Of a stretch of 7,808 nucleotides of DNA, positions 1-6,199 are shown piece by piece. Source of the stretch: JBDGSM01 sp042217615 (lineage in GTDB: Archaea; Nanohalarchaeota; Nanosalinia; Nanosalinales; Nanosalinaceae); NCBI GenBank assembly GCA_042217615.1, contig JBDGSI010000026.1, positions 1-7,808 of the forward strand, written 5' to 3'. Each line of letters begins with the position of its first letter. Positions within the stretch are counted from its first letter, which is position 1. A program made the translations under genes and the position numbers. The notes beneath the pieces are model-generated. The model was not told the DNA's origin, did no database searches, and was given only the letters and a program-made list of their open reading frames with translations.

Positions 1-1156
1 TGGTTCCGTTCAGTTTGAATTTGAGGTCTCCTGTTTTATTGTAGAATCCGAGAGCTGATGTAACGTAGAAAGTTCCTTCGCTGTCCTGGAAACTGTAAGG
101 GATATTGAACCGGGTTGCATTGGTTGATCCGCATCCGATGCATGTGAAACTATCTGGCTCTCCATCGTCTTCAGAGAAGTAACGGGCCTCTGAGGACACT
201 TCTCCGGAGGAAAGGCCTGTATACTCGTAGCCTGTTCTTCTCCATAGTTCGTTACCGTGCTGGCTGAGAAGTAGGAGACTGTTTTTGGTGGCGACTGCTA
301 TTTCATCTTCTCCGGACACGACCTGGTGGTCTCCAGCCTCCATATCCTTTACATCGTAATTTGTGGAGTAGTTCCACAGCCAGGTCTTGTCAGAACTGTA
401 AGCAGAGATCTCTTGGTTTTCAGCGCTTAAAACATCGGATAAAGAGTTCCCTGTTATATCAGCAAACTCTATCTCTCCGCCTCTGAAAACCTTTATGGCC
501 TCATCCTCCGTACTCTCCAAAACCATTGAAAAACCGGTTACTGTCGAACTGTTGGGAACCGTGAAATTCCTGCTCTCACCTGGATCAAGCTCCAAGACTT
601 CTCCACTGTAACCAGGTTCCACACCTTCCTCGGTCTTCTCAGGATTACATTCCCAGAAACCTGAGGAGAAAGAACAAAGTGTATAATCGACAACAGGATT
701 TCCCAGATCCAAACTCAAATCATTCTGCTCCGCCCTACCAGGATTACCAACTACTCTGTAACGGTCACCGGAGGAAATATTCACCCGGTAACTGCCAAAA
801 CTATCCACGTCAAAAACCGCACGGCCATAACCATTTCCATTCCAGTCAACCTGCCAAGACCCGCTACCGGTATCAGAAACAGTTACCGGATTCCAGTTAG
901 TACCATCAAAATAAGAAACCTCAGAAAGAGAAACACTTCCAGAACCCTCAACAAGCTCAAAATCCAGAGAAGAAGCCTCGGTACTGTTAAAATAGACTGT
1001 CCAGTTACCGGCCTCCTGAGAATCACGTACCAGGAAATTATTCACAGACTCGGAAACCACAAGGCCTTGAGCAGAGACGCCAGCGGCTAAAAGCACTGCT
1101 AGACCCACAGCCAGGACTTTCCAGTAACTAGATTCCAGACCCTTTCTCTCGTTCAA
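1..1156 (-). CDS. Secreted beta-propeller (FG-GAP/PQQ-like) surface protein, 3' end off window
   Basis: The minus-strand frame is open from about 1156 to the left edge (385 codons seen, no stop). From the TTG at 1156-1154 the product begins with a charged n-region, a hydrophobic segment (about residues 14-27) and an Ala-x-Ala-type signal peptidase site near residue 29. A beta-rich region follows, then about residues 230-250 read ADITGNSLSDVLSAENQ, which resembles an FG-GAP/VCBS blade. Blade-like strands with aromatic cores follow (KTWLWNYS, GNELWRR, TGDLKFKLNG), as in PQQ-type or integrin-like propellers. About nine Asn-x-Ser/Thr sequons and a CIGC motif support an external location. An in-frame GTG at 1168 is an alternative start, but it would put a hydrophobic VVFF stretch ahead of the charged n-region and sits very close to a TATA-like box. 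The family assignment rests on motifs only. The divergent neighbour is also a surface protein, so shared regulation or physical partnership is possible. Confidence 0.75.
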   Translation of the reverse strand, partial: MNERKGLESSYWKVLAVGLAVLLAAGVSAQGLVVSESVNNFLVRDSQEAGNWTVYFNSTEASSLDFELVEGSGSVSLSEVSYFDGTNWNPVTVSDTGSGSWQVDWNGNGYGRAVFDVDSFGSYRVNISSGDRYRVVGNPGRAEQNDLSLDLGNPVVDYTLCSFSSGFWECNPEKTEEGVEPGYSGEVLELDPGESRNFTVPNSSTVTGFSMVLESTEDEAIKVFRGGEIEFADITGNSLSDVLSAENQEISAYSSDKTWLWNYSTNYDVKDMEAGDHQVVSGEDEIAVATKNSLLLLSQHGNELWRRTGYEYTGLSSGEVSSEARYFSEDDGEPDSFTCIGCGSTNATRFNIPYSFQDSEGTFYVTSALGFYNKTGDLKFKLNGT

Positions 1157-1172
1157 GAAAAATACCACGCGC

Positions 1173-1180
1173 GTATATAA
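1173..1180 (-). promoter_or_regulatory. Candidate TATA box for the leftward surface-protein gene
   Basis: The minus strand reads TTATATAC here, close to the archaeal box A consensus. Its centre is about 21 bases upstream of the TTG start at 1156 and only 9 from the alternative GTG at 1168, so it favours TTG and a leaderless or nearly leaderless transcript. A second candidate, TTTTAATA at 1205-1198 on the same strand, would instead suit the GTG with a short leader. The sequence alone does not decide between them. Confidence 0.4.
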
Positions 1181-1213
1181 TTGAAGGCAGGTACTCGTAT
1201 TAAAAGCTGCTGA

Positions 1214-1221
1214 ATTTTAAA
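1214..1221 (+). promoter_or_regulatory. Candidate TATA box for the large surface-protein gene
   Basis: ATTTTAAA is centred about 30 bases before the GTG start at 1248. With the usual archaeal spacing, transcription would begin about four bases before the start codon. No Shine-Dalgarno-like sequence lies between the box and the GTG, which fits near-leaderless initiation. The two divergent promoters share this short intergenic region. Confidence 0.4.
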
Positions 1222-1247
1222 CCCTATCCACACCCAAACATGTATCA

Positions 1248-4200
1248 GTGAAAACAGAAACAGTCAGTAAAACCGGGGACAGGAAGGCCTTCACAAAGAA
1301 GGCGATAGCTTTAACAGTCTTAACTCTGTTTCTGGCCTCTACGGCTGCTTCAGCTACCTTAAAACAACCTTTAATTGAAGGGAACTCAACTGTAGGCTCT
1401 GAAATAAACTTTACTGTAGGGGTTGAAAACCAGTCAAGTCTGGATGATCCTGACCTGTTTATCAAGAAACCGCTTCAGGAATGGAGAGAGATGAATCTTA
1501 CCTACTCCTCGGGCCTGCTGTACAGAAATGTTTCAGAAACATTTTTTGATCGAAAAGGTCTCTACAGATACTACTTCAAAGTAGACGGCACAAGATTTCC
1601 CTACATGGCCGGGCTTCCTATAAGCTCGGGTAATAAAACGGTTTACAACGCTGCAAAAAATTTTACGTTAACGGATTACTCTTCCTACTCTTACTGTGAT
1701 AATGAGGCCTGCGGATATGAGAACTGGCAGGCCTGGGTGTTTCTCTCCCAGGTAAAGGCCTTCCGGTACACAGGCAACGCTGCTTACAGGGATGCTGCTC
1801 TCAACTTCTCACTCAGCAATTATCAGGATGAGCCGGTAAGTACCTGCGCCCCCGAGGATGGAGATTTCGACTGTGGCTATGTAGATGTAGAGTACGACTT
1901 TTATGGCGGCACGAGACAGGGATCCCTGATACACAGCCTGTGGCAAACCTATAAGATAACAGAAAACCAGACAGTGAAAGAAAGAGCACTAAACTACACT
2001 AAAGGATCTGCAGATGACTGCGACGTATGGAATCAGAGCTTCCGCTGCGCAACACCAAGATCACAGGCCTCAATGATTCTAGGCTACTGGACAGCCTACC
2101 AGTCAACAGGAAACCAGACCTATAAGTTAAAGGCAGAAAACCTCTCCCTAACCAACTACTCAACGCCCAGGATAGCGGAAGGCCTTCTACAGGGATACAA
2201 ACTGACAGGAAACAGCACCTACAAAGAAAAAGCTGAGAACATAACCCGTGAATGGCTGGAAAAATGCCCGAACTGCTCTGAAACCAGGATGAAAGACTTG
2301 AAAAAGGCCTTATGGAAAGGATACAAAGTAACCGGCGACTATGGCTACTATGGAAACGCTCTTCTCTCTCTTACATCAAACTCAACTAACTCCACATGCA
2401 GCGGCTTCAACGAATACAGCTGCGGCACAAGTCAAGTTCAGGCCTTATCATCGCTTTCCATGTGGAAGGCCTTTAACGGTAAGAAGGACGTACCTGCTTC
2501 AATTTCTTCGCCTGAGATCAGGCAGAGAACGGTTTCTGGCAACAATTTGACAATAGAACCAGAACTGGACGGCCGATTGCAGAACCTCACGCTCAAATTA
2601 AACTCCTCTAACACACTAAGCTGTGATGTAGACTTCTTTGAAGGATGTACCTTGCCGGAACAGGAAGTTTACAATCAAACAGTTTACCGCTACTGGTTTG
2701 AATCAGAGAAACTAAGATTTCCTTCAGCGAACGGTAGCTTCCGGTTCGCAACCTCTCTAGTAAACCAAAAACTGCTTGAGAAAGGCCTTAACTTTACAGA
2801 AACAAATCCTGAAAGCAACAGTTACTGCAAGCCGTGGAATGGTGAATACCGGTGCAAGGAAGAGGCCTACCAGGGCTTTATGATTCAAAGCTTTTCTACA
2901 GCTCTGGAGAGAGAAGGATCGCCGGTTTACAAGTCAAAACTGTTGAACCTGTCTTCTCCTCCGTATTATGAGTCAGGAAGCCTTGGAATCGAGGACTACT
3001 CCTGTCTGCCAAGCCAGGGAAACTTTAACTGTTCAAATACTGGCGTAGTTAACGACCTGAATGGCAGCAACAGACAAGGCCGCCTGATAAAATCCCTCTG
3101 GGGTTCATACCAGTTAACAGGCAATGAAACCTTCTACAGAATGGCCTTAAACTATACCACTGACTCGGCAGAGGACTGCGATGTATGGAATCAAAGTTTC
3201 CAATGCGGATCTGAGAGAGGTCAGTCAGCGATGATAAACGGTTACTGGAAGGCCTACAAAGAAACAGGAAACCAGACCTACCGGTCTATAGCAGTAAATC
3301 TAAGCAGGGAAGCAGTGAAAATGAATGACTCTGCTGCACTGACGGCTTCACTCTGGAAAACCTATTCTTACACCGGCAACTCAACATATCGGACTTATGC
3401 CGCAGGTGCAACATCCAATCTCTCAGGAAGGTGCTCTTCAGGATGCGCTCCTGAAGAATACGGTTTCCAAGGCCTAATGATGCATAACTCCTACCTCTAC
3501 GGAGGGGCTTCATACCTGACCGGCTACAAAGATTTCCTCTCCGATGCGTCTATAACAGGTAGCTGCAGCCTAGGAGGTGATGAAAGCTGTGAGACGCCCC
3601 GTCAACAGGCCTTGATCAGCGACCTATACGTGAAGGCAGGTTATACTGTCCCAGTCGATCTAAAAGTAGATACTGCTGTACAGACACCTGATCAGGCGGA
3701 AGTCGGAAACTCTTTCTCCGTAAAATGCTCTATGGAAAACGTTATGAGAAACTCTACTCTTTACGATGTCAGGATATCTCCTGAAGGCTCTTCCTCAGAT
3801 GTTTCGGTATCTGGAGCAGATTTAACAAAGGATAACATGTCCTATGGGGAAAAAGTAAGTAAAGAGTGGTCCTTTACCGCCAGCTCGGCAGGAAGCTATA
3901 AGGTAGGCTGCGGATTCAGCTCTGAAAGCGGGCTAAGCCGAGAAGTCTTGAAAACAGTTGATGTCCGGTCTGGAGAGTCTTCATCTAGCTTTACACCAAG
4001 TTTCGACTTTGAGGAATCCGAACCATTAAACAAAACCATAATATACAACTTGACTGAATCCAGAAAGCCCTCGACAGAATACATAGAGATGCTTGGCTTT
4101 AACACAGAGACAAAGAACTATACTGCGTTGACAACTTGTACAGATGCTCGGAGAAGGATTCTAGACAACAGATCCTGGATTGAAGTCTTTTACAGGTGTG

Positions 4201-5039
4201 AAAAACCTGTTGACTTCTTAGTTATAGATACAGCTTCGGATAACTCATCTATAGAGGGTGAAAAGACAAAGATCAGTTACATCAACAATTTCGCAAATGG
4301 CTCCATAAAGCTTTCCTACCAAGGTAACATGTCAGAAGAAGGCTGGGCTCCACCATACGTTCTATCACAGAGGCTGAAACCATTAAAAGCAGACTACAAC
4401 TTTTCAATCAATAAAACTGCCAGAGTCCTGAACATCTCAGCTAATCTCAGCAGAGAAGTAAAATGTAAGGTAAATTTAACTGGAGAAAAGGCCTTGAAAT
4501 TTAACTCCTCAGGATTTGAAAAAAGTTTCAGCTTAGACTACGGCAATACAACTGCTGAGATAGCCTGTGGAGGAGAAAAAGCCAGTAAAAACTTCCGAGT
4601 AGAAAGGCCTGATACAGAACTCTCTGTAATGCCGTTTATAGCCTTTGCAGCAGGGTTTTTATCGCTGACCTTGTTGTTGATGGTTGTTTACAGGTATAAA
4701 GACGGCATACTTGGGTTTATCTCAATGCAGGTCTTCAAATTAAGATTTTACAGGTTTAAGAAGGCTGTTAACTCTGGTGAGGCCGGTAAAGCTATTGAAG
4801 TATTTGATTCAATGTCAAAGGATGTTTCAGGACGTATAATTAACTCTGACATCGATCTTATGAGGGGTTTGCTGCTCTACCTGTTAATGGATATGCTGGA
4901 GAACGGCGAGGAAGACAGGATTGGGGTTGATGTCGGGGAAGAGCTGAAAGAGCTAGTTCCTTCCTACATTCAAGAAGCTGAAGATGAAAAAGCCAGGGAA
5001 ATGGTCAAGCAGAAATACAGCAGACTGGATATAGATTGA
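1248..5039 (+). CDS. Giant membrane-anchored surface glycoprotein with duplicated Ig-like/toroid module
   Basis: The 1263-residue product starts at GTG; an ATG at 1240 meets a stop after two codons. Order of parts: signal peptide (Lys-rich n-region, hydrophobic core, ASA cleavage site near residue 36); Ig-like domain (about 40-125); six alpha-hairpin units (about 150-409); second Ig-like domain (about 420-510); six more units (about 527-798); CARDB-like beta domain (about 801-905); another beta-rich region (to about 1122); one membrane helix (about 1127-1148); helical cytosolic tail of about 115 residues. Hairpin units follow W-x-A-Y-x-x-T-G-N-x-T-Y-x-x-x-A-x-N-L-S, and most are preceded by a Cys-loop-Cys. 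About 52 Asn-x-Ser/Thr sequons all precede the membrane helix. I see no catalytic signature and do not recognise a named family. Adhesion, cell-envelope scaffolding or glycan binding are plausible roles. A degenerate alpha/alpha-toroid glycosidase is an alternative. Confidence 0.9.
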   Translation: MKTETVSKTGDRKAFTKKAIALTVLTLFLASTAASATLKQPLIEGNSTVGSEINFTVGVENQSSLDDPDLFIKKPLQEWREMNLTYSSGLLYRNVSETFFDRKGLYRYYFKVDGTRFPYMAGLPISSGNKTVYNAAKNFTLTDYSSYSYCDNEACGYENWQAWVFLSQVKAFRYTGNAAYRDAALNFSLSNYQDEPVSTCAPEDGDFDCGYVDVEYDFYGGTRQGSLIHSLWQTYKITENQTVKERALNYTKGSADDCDVWNQSFRCATPRSQASMILGYWTAYQSTGNQTYKLKAENLSLTNYSTPRIAEGLLQGYKLTGNSTYKEKAENITREWLEKCPNCSETRMKDLKKALWKGYKVTGDYGYYGNALLSLTSNSTNSTCSGFNEYSCGTSQVQALSSLSMWKAFNGKKDVPASISSPEIRQRTVSGNNLTIEPELDGRLQNLTLKLNSSNTLSCDVDFFEGCTLPEQEVYNQTVYRYWFESEKLRFPSANGSFRFATSLVNQKLLEKGLNFTETNPESNSYCKPWNGEYRCKEEAYQGFMIQSFSTALEREGSPVYKSKLLNLSSPPYYESGSLGIEDYSCLPSQGNFNCSNTGVVNDLNGSNRQGRLIKSLWGSYQLTGNETFYRMALNYTTDSAEDCDVWNQSFQCGSERGQSAMINGYWKAYKETGNQTYRSIAVNLSREAVKMNDSAALTASLWKTYSYTGNSTYRTYAAGATSNLSGRCSSGCAPEEYGFQGLMMHNSYLYGGASYLTGYKDFLSDASITGSCSLGGDESCETPRQQALISDLYVKAGYTVPVDLKVDTAVQTPDQAEVGNSFSVKCSMENVMRNSTLYDVRISPEGSSSDVSVSGADLTKDNMSYGEKVSKEWSFTASSAGSYKVGCGFSSESGLSREVLKTVDVRSGESSSSFTPSFDFEESEPLNKTIIYNLTESRKPSTEYIEMLGFNTETKNYTALTTCTDARRRILDNRSWIEVFYRCEKPVDFLVIDTASDNSSIEGEKTKISYINNFANGSIKLSYQGNMSEEGWAPPYVLSQRLKPLKADYNFSINKTARVLNISANLSREVKCKVNLTGEKALKFNSSGFEKSFSLDYGNTTAEIACGGEKASKNFRVERPDTELSVMPFIAFAAGFLSLTLLLMVVYRYKDGILGFISMQVFKLRFYRFKKAVNSGEAGKAIEVFDSMSKDVSGRIINSDIDLMRGLLLYLLMDMLENGEEDRIGVDVGEELKELVPSYIQEAEDEKAREMVKQKYSRLDID
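1557..2474 (+). repeat. Protein-level tandem module, copy 1 (Ig-like end plus toroid)
   Basis: This segment encodes about residues 104-409 of the large surface protein. It runs from YRYYFKVDGTRFP through six helix-hairpin units to MWKAF. It aligns in order with the downstream copy; for example CDVWNQSFRC (258-267) matches CDVWNQSFQC (644-653) at an offset of 386 residues. Nucleotide similarity is only moderate, so the duplication is old. Confidence 0.8.
2676..3643 (+). repeat. Protein-level tandem module, copy 2 (Ig-like end plus toroid)
   Basis: This segment encodes about residues 477-799 of the large surface protein. It begins with YRYWFESEKLRFP, the counterpart of YRYYFKVDGTRFP in copy 1, and continues through six hairpin units ending near VKAGY. 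Unit 4 lacks the Cys-loop in both copies. The shared order and shared gap show that a whole multi-unit domain was duplicated, rather than single hairpins being added independently. Confidence 0.8.
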
Positions 5040-5052
5040 TAAGGCTTTAAAC

Positions 5053-5059
5053 AAAAAAA
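5053..5059 (-). terminator. T-run terminator after rpoK
   Basis: Seven consecutive T on the minus strand start nine bases past the rpoK stop codon, in the 28-base gap between two convergent genes. Archaeal RNA polymerase terminates at oligo-T on the non-template strand, so this is a plausible end for the aIF2-alpha operon. No stable hairpin precedes it. I see no equally good T-run for the convergent plus-strand gene, whose terminator may lie inside rpoK. Confidence 0.45.
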
Positions 5060-5067
5060 GAAGTTTT

Positions 5068-5235
5068 CTAGGCCTTTACTGTTATAGGAAGCTTGTCTTC
5101 TTCCATCTCCCTTTCTGCTATCTCTCTTGGCTCGTCTTTCTCTCTTGTTTCAACGAATGCTGGCGCCCCCATAGCGATTTGAAGGCTTCTTGCTCCAATT
5201 ATGCGAGCTCTCTCGTAACGTGTATAATCTTTCAT
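5068..5235 (-). CDS. rpoK: DNA-directed RNA polymerase subunit K (RpoK/RPB6)
   Basis: This short gene encodes 55 residues. The core TRYERARIIGARSLQIAMGAP (residues 5-25) is the signature of the RpoK/RPB6/omega family, followed by a charged helix (PREIAEREMEEDKLP) and the typical ending ITVKA. The subunit is a small structural component of archaeal RNA polymerase that clamps the C-terminal part of the largest subunit and helps assembly. The protein is near the short end for archaeal RpoK and has almost no extension before the core. It is the last gene of the operon, eight bases after the PAC2-family stop, and starts at ATG behind GGGTGA, which includes that stop codon. Its own stop is fused to an AGGCCT palindrome. 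In many archaea rpoK sits near rpoN and ribosomal protein genes, so this position is less usual. Identification is confident. Confidence 0.95.
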   Translation of the reverse strand: MKDYTRYERARIIGARSLQIAMGAPAFVETREKDEPREIAEREMEEDKLPITVKA

Positions 5236-5243
5236 TTTCTTGG

Positions 5244-5249
5244 TCACCC
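5244..5249 (-). promoter_or_regulatory. Shine-Dalgarno site of rpoK, overlapping the upstream stop codon
   Basis: GGGTGA on the minus strand matches the anti-Shine-Dalgarno core (GGTGA) with an eight-base spacer to the rpoK ATG. Its last three bases are the TGA stop of the PAC2-family gene. Ribosomes ending there would sit on the rpoK initiation site, which suggests translational coupling. Confidence 0.6.
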
Positions 5250-6008
5250 TATGTATCCGAGATCAGATCCTTGCTGCTGATCTTGATCCGGGCTCTGACT
5301 TTGTTTCAAGTTCTTAAGCTTTTTAAGCACTTCTTGACTTTCTTGAACTTTATCGTCAAGGTCAGAGTAATCCAGGTCAATATCAAGGATATCTTCTAGG
5401 GTCTGGAGAACAGCTTCAGTTGACTTAGGATCGCTTAAAAGGAATCCTGGTGTCTCTCCTAAAATACATAATCCTTCAAGACCTATCTCTTTACCTAGGC
5501 TTACTAGAAGGCCTGAAACACCTACTATCTGACCTACATCGTGGTCAAAGCTGATGAAATCGCTGTATAGCTCTCTGTTTTCCTTGGATGTTACTGCTCC
5601 GAAGACTTCAGGGTCTTCAACAACGTCTCCTGTGCCATAACCTCCTATAGTCATTATCTTGTCTGCATTTATCCTCTCAACAAAGTCAAGGACAGTATCT
5701 GCAATATCGTAGTGGCCTTCCGGGTTTGAGGCCTGTGCATTTCCTTCTAAAAGAATTATATCCTGGTTTCCATCTCTTTTCAACTGGTAAATATTGTTTT
5801 TAATCATTTCAACTTCTTTCTCATCGTTTACAATTGTGTAAGGAGGGAAGTGATGGCTGTGAATCTCTCCTATCTTCTCTGCCTCCAAGTTATCTGCTAT
5901 ATAGGATACACAGTTCCTTCCTATATGGCCTATGCCTGCAAGGCCTTCGATGAATAACGGGTTTTCGGTTTCAGGTTCTTTCTCCAGCTTGACTTCAGTT
6001 TTTGTCAT
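5244..6008 (-). CDS. PAC2-family protein (proteasome assembly chaperone homologue, COG2047 type)
   Basis: The 254-residue protein matches the archaeal PAC2 family throughout. Landmarks are IEGLAGIGHIGRN (about 19-31), HHFPPYTIV (about 52-60), a strand with ILLEGNAQ, NPEGHYDIADTVLDFVE, the IGGYGTGD loop, VGVSGLLVSLGKEIGL, and LGETPGFLLSDPKSTEAVL. Eukaryotic PAC2 partners PAC1 in assembling the proteasome alpha ring; the role of the archaeal relatives is not settled. A low-complexity Gln/Asp/Ser tail (about 236-250) follows an acidic helical region and looks disordered. The ATG at 6008 is preceded by AGGTG with a seven-base spacer, and nop10 ends 20 bases upstream. Linkage to aIF2-alpha and nop10 recurs across archaea as I recall, which supports both the call and the operon. 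Three AGGCCT palindromes lie inside the gene. Confidence 0.9.
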   Translation of the reverse strand: MTKTEVKLEKEPETENPLFIEGLAGIGHIGRNCVSYIADNLEAEKIGEIHSHHFPPYTIVNDEKEVEMIKNNIYQLKRDGNQDIILLEGNAQASNPEGHYDIADTVLDFVERINADKIMTIGGYGTGDVVEDPEVFGAVTSKENRELYSDFISFDHDVGQIVGVSGLLVSLGKEIGLEGLCILGETPGFLLSDPKSTEAVLQTLEDILDIDLDYSDLDDKVQESQEVLKKLKNLKQSQSPDQDQQQGSDLGYIG

Positions 6009-6028
6009 TATCCAACACCTATTCTTCT

Positions 6029-6166
6029 TTACCTCTTAGTTTTACGCCTGTACTTCCCGTATCTGTCGGGAAATGAAAACTTTGGAGGCCTTGCCTGGAC
6101 AGTCTCAACGCTGCAGTGACTGTCCTCCATCGTGTATTCACTGCATTCTGGACACTTTTTAATCAT
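6029..6166 (-). CDS. nop10: H/ACA ribonucleoprotein protein Nop10
   Basis: This gene encodes 45 residues. KKCPECSEYTMED at the start and ARPPKFSFPDRYGKYRRK at the end are the two conserved halves of Nop10: a small N-terminal metal-binding or beta-hairpin part, and a C-terminal helix that packs on the pseudouridine synthase Cbf5. Nop10 is needed for H/ACA-guided pseudouridylation of rRNA. The usual archaeal protein has two CxxC pairs. Here the first is intact (C5, C8), but the second is replaced by adjacent H17-C18 with about two residues missing. The ATG at 6166 has GTGA with a six-base spacer, and the gene lies 33 bases after the aIF2-alpha stop. An AGGCCT palindrome encodes the R-P of ARPP. 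The assignment is confident despite the altered metal site. Confidence 0.93.
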   Translation of the reverse strand: MIKKCPECSEYTMEDSHCSVETVQARPPKFSFPDRYGKYRRKTKR

Positions 6167-6199
6167 TCTTTTTCACTTCTCCGAAAAACAGTTGTTTTT

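Noticed and set aside
679..900. Plus-strand open frame of 73 codons
   Set aside because: It lies inside the minus-strand propeller gene and has a low-complexity, domain-free translation; the opposite strand carries a signal peptide and blade motifs.
1173..1180. The same TATATA stretch read on the plus strand as promoter of the large surface gene
   Set aside because: It would give a leader of about 45 bases without a Shine-Dalgarno; ATTTTAAA at 1214-1221 is better placed.
1695..3643. Toroid modules as an active glycoside hydrolase or lyase
   Set aside because: The fold is suggestive, but I found no catalytic acid pair or family signature, so no enzyme activity is claimed.
5190..5399. Plus-strand open frame of 69 codons with hydrophobic stretches
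   Set aside because: It overlaps rpoK and the PAC2-family gene on the other strand, both of which are clearly recognisable.
6184..6199. Inverted repeat AAAAACA-AC-TGTTTTT between aIF2-alpha and nop10 as a terminator
   Set aside because: The stem is only A/T-rich with a two-base centre, and nop10 follows within about 20 bases with its own Shine-Dalgarno, so an internal terminator is unlikely.
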